Positions 34,074 to 46,023 are shown, counted from the stretch's first letter. The stretch: DNA of 64,000 nt from Cryphonectria parasitica EP155 (GCF_011745365.1 NW_024468911.1:676759-740758), one strand, 5' to 3'. A program made the numbers and translations. The notes: generated by a model from the letters alone, not told the origin.

Positions 34074-35589
34074 TTAGTTGACGAGTGAGGCGTGGCCACT
34101 CGGGCCTGACTCCGTGTAATCAGTGGTCACGAATGCCCCTAGAAAGAAAACGAGGTCAGTATGACTCGAGGAAGAAAAGATAACCCGAAGGGGGTAGGAC
34201 ACATACTGTCAACCTCAGGTAACCCCTCTAGACAATACTGCAGTGTCTCGGCGATATCATGGGAGCTCATGAGCGGGGTGTATGGATGCAGCAGTATATC
34301 CACTTCGACCCAGACGCCATCGCCAGCATGATACGCCTTGATACTCTTGAACCCCTCAACGATGGGAGCGAACCGCCACGCTAAGAAGATGATCTTCCTA
34401 AACAGCCTGTCATCGACTGCGGAACCGCTCAGCCGAGTGACGTTCTCAAACGCAGTGCCGGCCCAGTCCCAGATGATGAAGAGCGACAGGATTCCAGCGC
34501 CGACGGGGTCCAGCCACCATACGCCAACCTGCTTGCCGATGAGGGGGAAGATGAGGGATAGCGTGTTGAAGTACACATCCGTCTGGCAGTCCTGCGCCAG
34601 AGCTTGCACCTGCGTCGTCTTCACCCGGATGCAGCCGAACCATATGATGCCCTTGACGACGATGGTGGCTATCATTGCGCCCATCGCAATGGCGCCGAGG
34701 TCCACGATCGTGTGGTCGCCGTCGGGAAGAAGCTTCTCGACGGATTCCTGGAGGATCTGGGCGAAAGAGAGTATCATGAAGATGGAGAACACTAAGATAC
34801 CTAGTGGCTCGAGACGGCGTCTGCCGACCGGAAAGCGGCGCTCTAGAGAGTTCAGTCTCCATTGCACCAGGCGGTTGGTCGTCCATACAATGACAGTGCA
34901 GAGGAGGTCGAGAGCTGAGTCGACAGTAGACGCGATCAGCGACAGCGAGGAGGAGAAAAAGCAAGCGACGATCTTTGCAGCCAAGAGAAAGATGTTGGCC
35001 ACGACGTTGACATTGATCGCCCTCTTGGCGGATCTCTCGGCCTTGCTCCGCTTCGTCCGCTCCTCCTCCGGCAAGAAAGCCTCTACGTCCTCATTCTGCG
35101 CCTGTAGTGTACCACCATGCTCAAGGATGCCGTCATGGTCTCTGTCTGGGTCGAAGGACTCGAGAATATCGTCCGCTATACTCCTGACGACCGAGTCAAC
35201 CTCGAGCCAGTCACCTAAGGCATCATTTTGAGCTTCGTAGAATTTCTTGACGCCCTTGTTCTTGATGGATTTGATCTGAAGAGGACATAGGTTAGGGCAG
35301 GGACCGCAGTAGCCTGAACAAATATAACAATACAGGCTGGGACAGATGCTTCCAGGGCGACCTTTCGTACCTGGTCGTCTGTCTTTCTGAACCTCTCCAG
35401 CTCATCGCCCTTCACGGCGTCGATGAGTTTGTCCTTGATTCTTTTCCTCCGCTCATCTTCTATCGCCTTGTTCCCGGCATCCTGGAATTTAAAGGCTGTA
35501 GGCTTGGGTCGAAAGGGGTTATTTTCTTTCTTGGTCTTGGAGCTGGCGCGGCCATGAGCGAAGGCAGCAAGGGATCGTCTTCCGACCAT
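34074..35589 (-). CDS. Cation diffusion facilitator (CDF), Mn-type signature
   Basis: Three exons (35589-35371, 35275-34207 and 34138-34074) give 450 aa. A basic and charged N-terminal region of about 155 residues precedes six hydrophobic segments and a cytosolic C-terminal domain. The metal site in TM2 reads DSALD (Asp192-Asp196) and that in TM5 reads DCQTD (Asp302-Asp306). Zinc CDFs have HxxxD in TM2, and DxxxD in both helices is the mark of the Mn-CDF group. So manganese is the likely cargo, exported into an organelle or out of the cell by proton exchange. This is inference from family signatures. The C-terminus ends in a short acidic and Ser-rich tail encoded by the last exon. It is divergently placed to the mannosyltransferase gene. 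Confidence 0.9.
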
Positions 35590-36937
35590 ATTCTTTTGAT
35601 GTTTTTCTTAAGGGGTTGGAAGGGCTTTCTTAGGAAAGCTCGGAATGCAGAACCTCATAACACAAAAGCATTTGATGGAAATCGCAAGTAATTATGCAGT
35701 GTCTGATCAGACTGGATTTGAGCTGAGACTAATATAAAAGAGAGGACGTGTGTCTGATGCTGATGAGATCATCGCTTTCCAGCTTACACCTGAGACCAGG
35801 GCAGGAACCCTTGTCGACGGCCCTCACGGCTGTCACGGTAACACATTGTCCTTTGTACAAGAAGAGGAATTTGCATTGATGATCCGTATGGGAAGAACCG
35901 AACCCTCCTTCTTTTTCGATTGTCTTATTGAGTACAGTATGGTATTGTGGTAATATTTGTTTCTTCTTCTTCTGTAGAGTTGATCGTGATGGGTAGGATA
36001 TACATTTGTGTATCCATTTCTTGGCTTAGCTGTTGATTTGTATCATGTACTTTGGATCAAACCTGAGGTGGCCTGACACAGTGGCAGTGGCCGTGTCCCT
36101 TTTCCTGGCTCCTACCGTCGGGGAAGAGCAGTTAATAGAGAGACATCCACGTGTGGGCGTGACGTCAGTTGGAATTTCGAGAGGAGGAATAGGGTTAGGG
36201 TTGTTGCTTACGGCTGTACTGTACGTCCATCCTCTGCCATCCTCCTCTTATTGCAGTTGACCATTCGTTCTTCTAATTGGCTTCTGGTAAAACGATCTGG
36301 CTCTGGATATAACGACCTCGAAAAGTTTGATAATTGTTCCCCTGACACTTGCTGCAAGATTGCGTGCTTGGCACTGCAGTGAATGAGTCTCTTAGCTGGC
36401 CCCAATCGCTCTCGCTCTGTATTTTCCATAAGACCGCGCTGGGATCAAGGGTATTGGCCATTGCCTACCGAGCACGCACTTTTCGCGTACACAGTAGTGC
36501 TAAGGTACTATGAACCGCTATTGATAGAATTCCTACATGTACTGTGGTGAATGGCCATACAGGGGTATCCTGCCTGGGCTACAGGGTCCTGCGGCACACA
36601 CCGCGCTTCTCTGTCAGGGTTGTTGGTAGCCGTGCCGCGAAAAGGGAACTCCATGCGTGTCGCTGAAGCCCTTGTGGTGTGCTGTGCTGAACATTGGTAT
36701 TTTCAGGGGATGTATTTTCAGCTTCCACCTCCCAAGAACACGCAAGAAGAAGAAGACAAAGAGAATAACTTCGCGACGGGCGTCACGCAGCTCCGTTTTA
36801 TCATCTACTACCACCTATCTCCTAGACCCCGAATCCAAGACCCAATCGAGCTTTTCGCTATCGAGCTCCTCGAACCCTTCACCGCCCCAACCCCAATGAT
36901 GATGACGAGATAACGGGCCTGCATTTTTTCCACCATC
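35590..36937. other. Divergent spacer, 1.35 kb
   Basis: This is the shared upstream region of the CDF transporter (minus) and the mannosyltransferase (plus). It contains TATAAA at 35735-35740, too far from either start to assign, and a two-unit TTAGGG-type motif at 36190-36203. A short ORF of about 40 codons at 35757 is unsupported. Confidence 0.5.
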
Positions 36938-38632
36938 ATGCGTCTGGCTCGGCGGATATTGTCCCTACTGGCTCTCTTTGGCACCATCATCGTCCTGATC
37001 CGATACCGCCGCAATGTCGAGAGTACCATCATCGAGAAGACCTTCGACGCCGTCGCCTATGCCCACGCCGTCGAGGAGGAGGCCGCCTCCAAGCTAGCCA
37101 CATTCCAGCTGCCACAGGTCATCCTCCCATTCCACAGCAGCGATCACAAGAACGACGACGACGATAATCACGATCCTGCTACAGACGACCAGACCTCCGG
37201 CTCCGGCTCCAAGCGTCCTGGCGTCAAGCCACTCCTCACCACGGCGAAGGGGGATGACGGTGGCGAGATCAAGGACGTGGGCGCCCTCTGGGCAAAATGG
37301 AGCAGGATCATACACGAAGCCCGCCCCAACGCCCCTAAGATCGTGCTCAACGGGCACGCGCAGACTCAGAATCCCACACCCGGGCAGACAACGCGGCAGC
37401 CCTATCGCGACTACGTCCGCCAGTCCGTCGAGGAGCTCGCGTCCCTGCGGGAGATGCACGGGCTCTTCGTCGACAGGCTCGAGGAGGAGCTCGGCGACGG
37501 GCAGAGGAACATGTCGCAGAGACAGTGGAAGGGTGTGGGCGACGTTTTCAAGGGCCGGGGCATCGTCATGGTTGGCGGAGGTGAGTACTTTGGTCCGGCC
37601 ATCATCAGCCTGCACATGTTGCGGAGGACGGGGAGCACACTGCCTGTTGAGGTGTTTGTGCCCAACGATGCCGAGTTCGAGGAGCAGCTCTGCAATAAAT
37701 ACCTAAAGAAGCTCGACGCGAAATGCGTCGTGCTATCGCACATTCTCGACAAGAGCGGCATCAAGGTCGGCCCGGGCGACGACGCGGAGATCAAGATCAC
37801 GCACTATCAGCTCAAGTCCCTCGCGCTGCTGCTCTCGTCCTTCTCCGATGCCCTGCTCCTCGACAGCGACAGCATCCCCCTCACTGATCCTGCGACTACC
37901 CTTTTCGATGTCGAGCCATACCAGTCCAAGGGCATGGTTGTCTGGCCCGACTTCTGGAGGGCCACAGAGAGCCCCAAGTTCTGGACCGTGGCGGGACGGT
38001 CGAGCTATCCTCCAGACCTGCCCATGACGTCCAGCGAGGCGGGGCAGCTGGCCGTCAACAAGGCGACACACCTCGCGCCTCTCCTGCTGGCGACATATTA
38101 CAACATGTTTGGGCCCGATCACTACTACCCTCTCCTGTCACAGGGCGCGCTCGGGCAGGGTGACAAGGAGACCTTCATGGCCGCCGCCGTCAGCCTCAAC
38201 TCTACCTTCTATAGGGTCAAGACCAATGTTGCGAGCCTGGGACGGCACGACGGGCGCACGGACCGGGTTACCGCCATGGTTCAGCACTCCTCAGCCGACG
38301 ACTACCGTTATCTATCATCCACCTCGTCGTCATCACCACCCCTACACAACAGCATCAAGCCCATGTTCCTGCATAGCAATACACCAAAGATGAACGCCGG
38401 TCATCTTGTGGACGAGGGCGACTTGTTGGCGACGGACCGCACCACGAGGCTGAGGCTGCTTGGGCCGAAAGAGTCCCTCCTCAAGCAGTTCGGCTTCGAT
38501 GTCGAGCAGAGCATCTGGGACCTGCTGGTCCAGACCGGCTGCGAGCTGCAGAACGTAATTGAGGAGTGGAAGGGAAGGTCGCAGATGTGCGAACGGCTCG
38601 AGGAGCATCACCGAGAGGTTTTTGGTTCATAG
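36938..38632 (+). CDS. MNN2-type alpha-1,2-mannosyltransferase (GT71 family)
   Basis: A single exon encodes 564 aa. A short basic cytosolic tail and one transmembrane anchor (residues 7-22) define a type II Golgi membrane protein. An Asp/Asn/Ser-rich stem (about 70-95) leads to the catalytic domain. That domain has KGRGIVMVGGGEYFGPAIIS, LPVEVFVPNDAEFEEQLCNK and the metal-binding DxD in LLLDSDSIPL (Asp309-Asp311), typical of the Mnn1/Mnn2 (Mannosyl_trans3) family. GALGQGDKETFMAAAV is the second family block. The enzyme should extend N-glycan outer chains or other mannans from GDP-mannose. The linkage assignment (alpha-1,2 rather than alpha-1,3) is from overall resemblance only. A low-complexity Ser/Pro stretch near residue 460 is an insertion. 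Confidence 0.88.
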   Translation: MRLARRILSLLALFGTIIVLIRYRRNVESTIIEKTFDAVAYAHAVEEEAASKLATFQLPQVILPFHSSDHKNDDDDNHDPATDDQTSGSGSKRPGVKPLLTTAKGDDGGEIKDVGALWAKWSRIIHEARPNAPKIVLNGHAQTQNPTPGQTTRQPYRDYVRQSVEELASLREMHGLFVDRLEEELGDGQRNMSQRQWKGVGDVFKGRGIVMVGGGEYFGPAIISLHMLRRTGSTLPVEVFVPNDAEFEEQLCNKYLKKLDAKCVVLSHILDKSGIKVGPGDDAEIKITHYQLKSLALLLSSFSDALLLDSDSIPLTDPATTLFDVEPYQSKGMVVWPDFWRATESPKFWTVAGRSSYPPDLPMTSSEAGQLAVNKATHLAPLLLATYYNMFGPDHYYPLLSQGALGQGDKETFMAAAVSLNSTFYRVKTNVASLGRHDGRTDRVTAMVQHSSADDYRYLSSTSSSSPPLHNSIKPMFLHSNTPKMNAGHLVDEGDLLATDRTTRLRLLGPKESLLKQFGFDVEQSIWDLLVQTGCELQNVIEEWKGRSQMCERLEEHHREVFGS

Positions 38633-39751
38633 ACGGGATTTGGGAAGCGGGGGCAGAACTCTTGGGTATATATACATATCTAAACATCTAGTAGGAAAGA
38701 AGGGGAGACGGGGGTCAGGCTCAGGGTATGAGATCTACGAACGGTCCAGGGACGACCAATCTATCTATCTAAACATTCACGGAGCATGCAACCTATTTAT
38801 TTTTGTTTTCTGTTCTTTTATAACGGGCGGAGGTGGCGGTGGGTAGCCCTCCTGATGTATGAATAATCTCCTCAATGACACATGACGAACAACACAGGCT
38901 CGGCCCCTTCTTGGGCTTGCCTTGACAGCGATCACCATTCCCACAAATGGCGTCTCCTCCAGGACTACGACTCACTCTGCCTCTCGTAGGCGTGGTGTAT
39001 GCACAGCTAGCTAGCTAGCTAACTTGAACGGGGCTTCGCATCGAATGGGTGTCTAGAGCCCATTTCTTCCTGATCTTGTGGGTGTTGCTTGGTCCTTCCT
39101 GCAAATGTTGTTCATATGCTGCTGTGTACATGTTCAAAAACACACCAAAGCTATCTACAAACCCCTCAGCACCGGATCGGGCCTTCTCCAACGTCGATCC
39201 CCGATGTGACGGTATACTTGTTCGTTCGTTCGTCGTCAATGACGGGGGGTGGTGTCAAAGCTAGTCTCACACCACCACACCAACTCAAAGTTCGGACCTG
39301 CGTACCACGACCCAAGGGAGAAGGGTCCTCCCGTCTTGGCTTTCGATGACAAGAGACATCCGTTCCTACTTTGAATCTGGGGTTTTTGGGTGCTTATTTA
39401 AGAGTTTATGTATGAGAGACCCTGGAACATTCACATGGCCTGTTCATGTGTACTTGTGGGGTTCAGTATGGTTCTTTTTTACGCTGGCCCGAACTGAAGG
39501 TACGATATCGCTTATGCAATAGTCGTATCAACAAGATTTGCAAAGACCCAAAAATCTATGAACGAGGGTATCTTGAAGTTCAATAAGCAGTCCACAACTC
39601 CAAACAAACAGCAAAGAGGCTGTGTGCGTGTATGTGCACAACACAAACACCACAATGCCAATACAAACATCCAAAACAACGCCACGGTACAATACGGCAC
39701 AAAAGAGCAAGAAAAGTAAACGCAGGTAAGCGACGCCCCTCTTTCTCTCTC
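38633..39751. other. Convergent spacer, 1.1 kb
   Basis: This spacer lies between the stop codons of the mannosyltransferase and the SGNH hydrolase. It contains short CTAG and TCTA repeats (near 38755 and 39005). No gene was seen. Confidence 0.55.
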
Positions 39752-40633
39752 TCAAGCATCCACCTCGCTCGGTGCCACAATCAAACCCTCTTCGCTGGCC
39801 TGCTGCAGCGCAACATACCACCTGTTCGCCATGAGCGCATAGCCAACATCATTCGGGTGCGTGACGTCCGCCATGGTAGTAATATTCGGCCCCCCAGCCG
39901 AGGTGCTCATATCAGCCAGCACGACCCGCCGCCCGGCCGCCCGCAGCGACGACGCCACGTCGCGAAACTGCGTGTTGGCGTCGCCGACGCGCTTGTTGGT
40001 GGACTTGACCTTGTTGACGATGAGGGTGCTCATGACAACGGTGGCGCCGGGCGACCATTCCAAGACGTCCTCGACGAGCGCCTGCAGCCTGTCGCCGACG
40101 TCGATGGTGGCGTTGGCGGTTAGGGAAGGCTCCAACCTGGATTGCTTGGTGGTGTTGTCGATGTTCCAGTTCTGCACGCAGTCGTTGGTGCCGACGTTGA
40201 GCAGGACGACGTTGGGCAGGTACTTTGGCACCGAGGCCGCCGCCTTGGGCATGACCTGGTCGATCCGGTAGCCTGGCCAGCCCTCGACGGCGTTCTTGAT
40301 CATGGTGCCGTTGTTCCGGCTGCCGACGTAAGTGATGTTGTCGTTGCCGCCGCGGCGAAGGAGGCCCAGGAGGTCCTCACGGTAGCCGTTCCCGTCGGTT
40401 GAGAGGTAACCGTAGGTGATGCTTGCGCCTAGGGGCATGATACGCAGGGCAGTACCGTTGGCGATGAGAGATGTGTTGGGCGGGTTGACGTAGAGGGGTG
40501 TGGCTGGCTTGGGAGGACTGGAGCTGCTGTGGTGGGCTCGCTCTACAAGGGGTACGGTGATAGCTGGGAATGAGTTGTTAATGAGAGGTGGTTCTCTAGA
40601 ATTGTATGGGTGCATGAGAGTGTGTGTGTGTGT

Positions 40634-40665
<32 letters not shown>

Positions 40666-40947
40666 CGGTGTGGAAAACCTACCTGGAACAAGAGCCAGGA
40701 CGATCAAGGCCAGGCATGCGAGAGCGAGTATCCTTATCTTGCGGGACCAAGTTTTGGGATTGAGTCTTGCTACTACTCCAGACGTCGTTGTTGATGTGGT
40801 GCCTGCCTTGTCCACACCTTGTGTATATGAGCTCCCTGAGGATCTTGCCGAGGACTCTTCAGACTGAGTCTGTCCTGTTGCTTGGCCTGCAGGCGATGGC
40901 GACACGCCGTCCCCTACTGCAGGGGATATGGATGTGTCTGTAGCCAT
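39752..40947 (-). CDS. Membrane-anchored SGNH hydrolase, CE3-like esterase
   Basis: Two exons (40947-40683 and 40563-39752) join in phase 1 to give 358 aa. The first ~70 residues are Ser/Thr/Gly-rich and cytosolic, followed by one transmembrane helix (about 71-88), so the catalytic domain should face the lumen or outside as a type II protein. LRIMPLGASITYG carries the nucleophile Ser136. The usual GDSIT reads GASIT here. GTND (213-216) is block III, and DVTHPND gives the Asp321/His324 pair. EGWPGYRIDQV and VVLLNVGTND match the CE3 acetylxylan-esterase-like group. It probably removes acetyl or other acyl groups from polysaccharide or glycan. The intron carries TG and GA repeats. An upstream in-frame ATG (41058) is possible, but 40947 fits better. 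Confidence 0.85.
40619..40665. repeat. (TG)n(AG)n microsatellite in SGNH intron
   Basis: TG units run into about fourteen GA units inside the single intron of the SGNH hydrolase gene. Confidence 0.85.
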
Positions 40948-41566
40948 GGTGGTTGTTGTCGTATTTCCTACGATCTTGTATATAGTAATTGGCTGTATAT
41001 TCTTCAAGACCAGCAAAGCAACTGGCTTCTCCGGAGAGTGTTGATTTCCCTCTCCCAAAAATCAAAACTTCAGGTAAATGCTAGGACAACGTGAAGAATG
41101 TTCAAACCCCGATTTTCTGAAAAGAGATACCAATCTGTCGCAATCCATGTGACTAAGAAGGACGTGAGATACGAGCAGAGAAAGAGTAAGAGAATGAGGC
41201 TGGGAAGGTGACCACAGAGAGCTCGTCCATGTGTGCTGCGTGTGTGTGAACGAAGCCTCGACAAGAAGGAGGCGGTCGAGTGCCAAGAAAACAAGGTCAC
41301 CCTGCCCTAGAACAAGAAGAACAATGAAGTACACACAAACACACGACCACAACTAGGGCCGGACGAGACGGTCATATAATAAAGTGCTTTGTCTATAGCA
41401 GTGAGAAAAAGAGAAGAGGAGAGGGCGGGGGACAAGTTTTGACATCACATCAAGGCTGGCTGGGTACTTGTACGTGCTATGATATGTAGGTCAGCCTAAG
41501 AATAATGGACCCCAGATCCAGACACGGCCATCATCGCGGCGTTGCAGCAGGCAGCCCAAGAAGGAA

Positions 41567-41580
41567 GGGGGGGGGGGGGG
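41567..41580. repeat. Poly-G tract (14)
   Basis: Fourteen G on the plus strand lie in intergenic DNA. Confidence 0.9.
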
Positions 41581-43217
41581 TTGAGCGCCAGACCAGATCT
41601 TCGCTAGGCAGCGTGGTATTGAATAGTAGCCTAAGACAAATGTGCCCTTGACATCTTACTTGGGGACCCCCTGCACCCGTCAGACACAAAACAAGACGAA
41701 CGAGAGGGAGGGGGGAGGAGAGGGCTCGGAGTAAGGAGAGGGTGAACAGATAGGCTCGAAACGTGATCGTTCCCAGGGATTGGGAAAACAAGCAGGGGGG
41801 TTGTGAGGCTTAGCTCTCCCACGGAGAAGCTTAAAAAGATCGCAATCGCGAGCTCACGCTACTATAGAATGCGGTTACGTCTAATAGCTTGAGACAGACT
41901 CAATAGAGGGAGAGGGAGAGGTACGGGACGCACCCTCGCTTCGTCATCGGAAGTTACAGTGTATCTCATTCGCCCATTCGCTCTAAGCTGTGGGTGTGCC
42001 CGGGCAGGGCTGCAGTAGGCGTGCACTACGGTGCCCTTTTGGAAACAGTAGCCAGGCACACAAATGGTGTGGGGATTTAGGTCCCGAGAGACGCATGGGA
42101 GGATGATGCTGAGGATAGCCGCCGACAGGCTTGGGTTTCTTTACTGCGCCCCGCTGGGGCCGGTGGCTTGTTTGGTGTCTGGTTGGTGCCTTCGCTGCTG
42201 AAATGAAGGAAGAAAAATTAGCCATGCTGACTGCTGGGGAATAGCCGGCCCGGACGAGGCCCCAACACGAAGGAGCCAAGTAGGAACGTGGCCAGTGAAC
42301 AGTGGGCAGCGACCAGTGGGGGTGTTTGTGGCTGTTGTCAACTTGAGCTCGTCATCTCCCTAGCGACTTTTGTCATCTGCAGCTGCGCAGCCCGCACGGA
42401 CGCTTCTTTCTCTCTGTTTCTCTTGACCATAACGACAAAGCCAACTATCTCTGGTTTGCTCTGTGATGATCCTTTCGACGTTGTCGTAATTACGAAACTT
42501 TCATGACGACGCGTCTGAAGATCGACGATATCTTTCTCTTTCAAGAAGGGCAGGGTGGGAAAGAAGAATAGCTTTTGTCGCGTTCCCCCCCAACTGAGCG
42601 TGCCGTTACAGCCGGGTGCACGTGGCTGGGAACCAGGTCGGAGGAGCCATGACGAGGGACCGTCGCCATACGTGGTCTCGACCGATCTTGAACTTGATTT
42701 CCATCCATCCATACATGACGGTGTCGAAATGAAATGAAGAAGAGCTACCACCAACCGTGTCGTCACTCTCGGAATCAGTGTGCCGAGATGTGCAATGTGG
42801 ATGTGTGTGCAAGCTGAGTGTGTGAGAGAATTGCAGATCAGTCCTCTAGTTAATAAATAGAACTTGGATCTTTTGGCTGCAGCACAGAGGAAGAAATCTC
42901 CGAATCGATCCTTGATGTAAGAAATGGGACTAGGCCATCGCAGAACGGGTAGCACGGGTCATGATCGTCCCTTCTCGCCGGCCTGGCCTGAGGTCACCAC
43001 ACAGCCGACAGCACTTGCCCTCCTCCAAAATCGGTGTTGCGGTTTCTGTCACCGCGAGTGCTTGGCAGCGGGGTGCGACTGCTCCTTCTGGGGTTGTATC
43101 GTCTGACTGCCTCTCCCAAACTGGCACGCACTGATGCTTGATTCGGCTGGCACAAGTAACTACAATTGAGCAAAGTACTCTGACAAGAAGTAGGAGGAAG
43201 GTGGAGGCGAGGAAGAA

Positions 43218-43232
43218 CCCCCCCCCCCCCCC
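43218..43232. repeat. Poly-C tract (15)
   Basis: Fifteen C on the plus strand lie about 520 bp beyond the 3' end of the methyltransferase gene. Confidence 0.9.
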
Positions 43233-43753
43233 GAAACCTTGGCTCCAATCCCGATCACAGAGCCGCACACGCCCAGGCCTACTGCACCGCACTGCCGCCC
43301 TTGGCACTTTTTTTTTCAATTTCCTCACACCTTCTCACATAGGGCGAAGAGTCACACGTTATGTATTTTCAAGTCAATAACTGTCAGTCGGTTTAAGGTT
43401 TATGTCCCCCCACCACATGTGAAGCTTGGACCACAGCAGCCGCCTGTGCCTATGATTAAAAATAGACTCGCCCACAAAACTCACGATCGAGCCCCATTGT
43501 GTCCAGAGCTTCTCCCAAGCACCGTGGGCTCTTCCACAGCTTTGAATCTCACCGCCTAGACTTTCATTCACAGATATGCTGCAACTTCATCGCCGTCGCC
43601 ACATCTTTGCTCCGTACAAATTCGTCCTCCGCTACTCGAAACTCATCATCCGCCAAGAGAGGAGTCCGTTATCGCCCGTCCTCGACATTTGGCCCACATA
43701 TCCCATAAACACTCCCTGTTTCTTGCAATCGTAGACCCCGAATTCTGACGTGC

Positions 43754-46023
43754 TCAGAAAATCCAGTCCTCGCTGTTGATGCGAGTTGCAGGGAGCTTGC
43801 CTAGTTTGTTCCCGAAGGACAACGCACGGCTGCCTTCTTGGAGTGGGATCACAGACACTTCTGACGACTCAGACGAGACGGATGCTTGGCGTTCCCGTGT
43901 CCTGGGAACAGAAGGTGATATTGTTAAGGCGTTGCCGTCAAAACGTTCTCGCCTCAACGGCGACTCCCTCAGCACTTCGTTCTCATCAAACTCAACCGCG
44001 GCCAATCTGCGCTTCGTACTCTTTATGGGACTCGAATTCGTACTAAAGGAAGAATCCGAGCCAGCCGATGGGGTGCGCAGAAAATTCCATAAGGACTGTG
44101 TGCCTGATCTTCGACAGGGAGTTGATGGCAGGGAGACGGCCGGCCCCCGGATTCCATCTCGCCGCTCAAGCCACAGCCGCAGGTGTTGATATATTGCGTG
44201 TACGACTGACGGCGGGAACGCGTTACCAATTTGCCTTTTGATGACACCTTGGCAATGACCTTCGAAAACATGTGAGGTAGGGAAGCCCTGAAGGCAGGCC
44301 AACTCTCGTAGTGTGAAAACGCGTTGGCCATTATAGTGAACCGTATTTTCGGCTCCAGAACAAAGAATCGTCCGCTGCAGCGGCACATCTGCGTTTCGCC
44401 GCGCCACATTCACTCGCCGCGCCGCGTGCACATCATGGAGTGTCACATTTCTCGGCATATTATCAATGGCCTCACCCTCAGTGACGAAAGGTTTTTGGTG
44501 AGGCTGGCTTCCGTGTGTTGCAGCAAGCTGGGGAGGAAGCTTTTCGCCAGGGCAGGCTCCGATCATGATGAGCCGTTTGCGCGTTTGGGGCAAGCCAAAC
44601 TCGAGCAACGGTAGCTGGTTTTTCCTAGATGCCTTGTCGGTACTTGATAAAATTGTAAACGTAGGCATACTGAAGAGAACTTACCACTTGATGGAGTAGT
44701 GGCGGGAAGTAAAACCTCGGAGCAACGCATTGAACCACAGGACATGCTTGTTATGCGTAAGCCCGAATGTTTCTTCTAGGGTAATAAGACGTGGGTGAGT
44801 TTTTTCGAGCACATCATGGAAGAACAGAGCAGCAGTGTTTGCTTCATCATTCTGTCCTTCGCGGACATGGATGGGGCTGTAGGGTTGGCAAGGTGGGGAA
44901 ATATGCAAGACGTCAACGTAGAACTTCTCGGGATCGTGAATGAAGTCGTATATGTCTTGGGTAAACAGGTTTGTGTCTGGGAAGTTGCGTTGGTAGGTTT
45001 GGCAGGCTGTAGACGAATTATCAACCGCAACGATTGGCTAAAGGAACAGAATGCAAATGTCGTTGAATTAGCACTTTGCTAGGATGATAAATTGACCAAC
45101 TGGAAAAGAAAGAGAGAGGAAAGACCTACCTCGAAGCCTGCCATAACGGCCCCACGAGAGGTACCGCCAGCCCCGCAAAAGACATCTCCGAAGGTGTACT
45201 TTCCAGTCGTCTTTGCCTGAACACCCCGTCGACGGCCACGCCAGTCTCGTTGACGTTGTTGGTCTGACACACAATACGGCCCTTGCTCGACATCGTCTTC
45301 AGAAAGATGAATCAAGGCGCCGCCAAGTGGACGGTCATTCTTTTGGCAGCGGCCATTCTGATACTCAATGCGCATCTCCCATCGGCATGTCAAGGGAGCT
45401 TTCTCCTCCTTTTGCGTATGTGACATTGAACGCCAGTTCGAGTCATTCCCGAAGCGGCAATTAGGGAAGTTGGAGTTCGTCTTGATGAGGACCCTCTTGG
45501 CCAGGACTTGGTTGGCAGAGACTTCGATCAGCATCTCCTGCTCGCTCGTACGATGATCATCGTGAACAGTCTCAATAATACGGCACACTTCGTTCAACTT
45601 GGGCTCTAGTCGTCCTCGCAGGTTCTTGGTGCGTGCGTATGGTACACCACGGAGCAGGACTCTGGACGTGGACTGATCCACGCACATCTCTTGGATGTCA
45701 ATGAACTGGATCGCCCATACTCCAACGTGCTCGGCAAGCTCGACAACATCGCCAACCGCCAGCTCCATCCCCCTGATGCTGACAATTGACTTCTGGCAAC
45801 GTCGAGGGTTGACATGAGGCTCGGAGCTCAACTCTGGGCTGCTGCCGTCGTCGTCTTGAGTCAAGTCAACGAGCTCTTGGGTCACTTCAGCCTCGTCCTG
45901 CGCGATACTGCGCGCAACTTCGTAGAGGGAGTCATTGTCATCATCGTCGGACAGGGAGATTGTTGTCCGCTCCACATTGCTCATGCGAGGGCAGCCACGA
46001 TATGAACTGGAACTGCTAGCCAT
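43754..46023 (-). CDS. rid: RID/Masc1-type DNA cytosine-5 methyltransferase
   Basis: Three exons (46023-45130, 45037-44685 and 44624-43754) give 705 aa. An acidic N-terminus is followed by a BAH-like region (about 85-190). The methyltransferase motifs are then in order: motif I DVFCGAGGTSRGAVMAGF (from 280), motif IV SPPCQPYS with catalytic Cys348, EET (386-388) in place of the ENV of ordinary C5 methyltransferases, QTRKR (429-433), the RELACLQGFP block and a GNAFPPSV-type motif X. A PCQ loop with an E-x-T motif VI is the mark of the fungal RID/Masc1 group, required for RIP in Neurospora and for MIP in Ascobolus. The C-tail is Ser-rich and disordered. The Met at 46023 is preferred over the in-frame one at 46059. 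Activity on DNA is inferred from family. Confidence 0.9.

Larger units (their letters stand above)
40948..43753. other. Gene-poor spacer, 2.8 kb
   Basis: This region is upstream of the SGNH hydrolase and downstream of the methyltransferase. It contains poly-G (41567-41580) and poly-C (43218-43232) runs and a possible TATAATAA at about 41375. No supported gene. Confidence 0.5.

Noticed and set aside
34338..35231. Plus-strand ORF of 297 codons opposite the CDF transporter
   Set aside because: It lies entirely antisense to well-supported CDF exons and has no domain resemblance. High GC at third positions of the sense gene opens the antisense frame.
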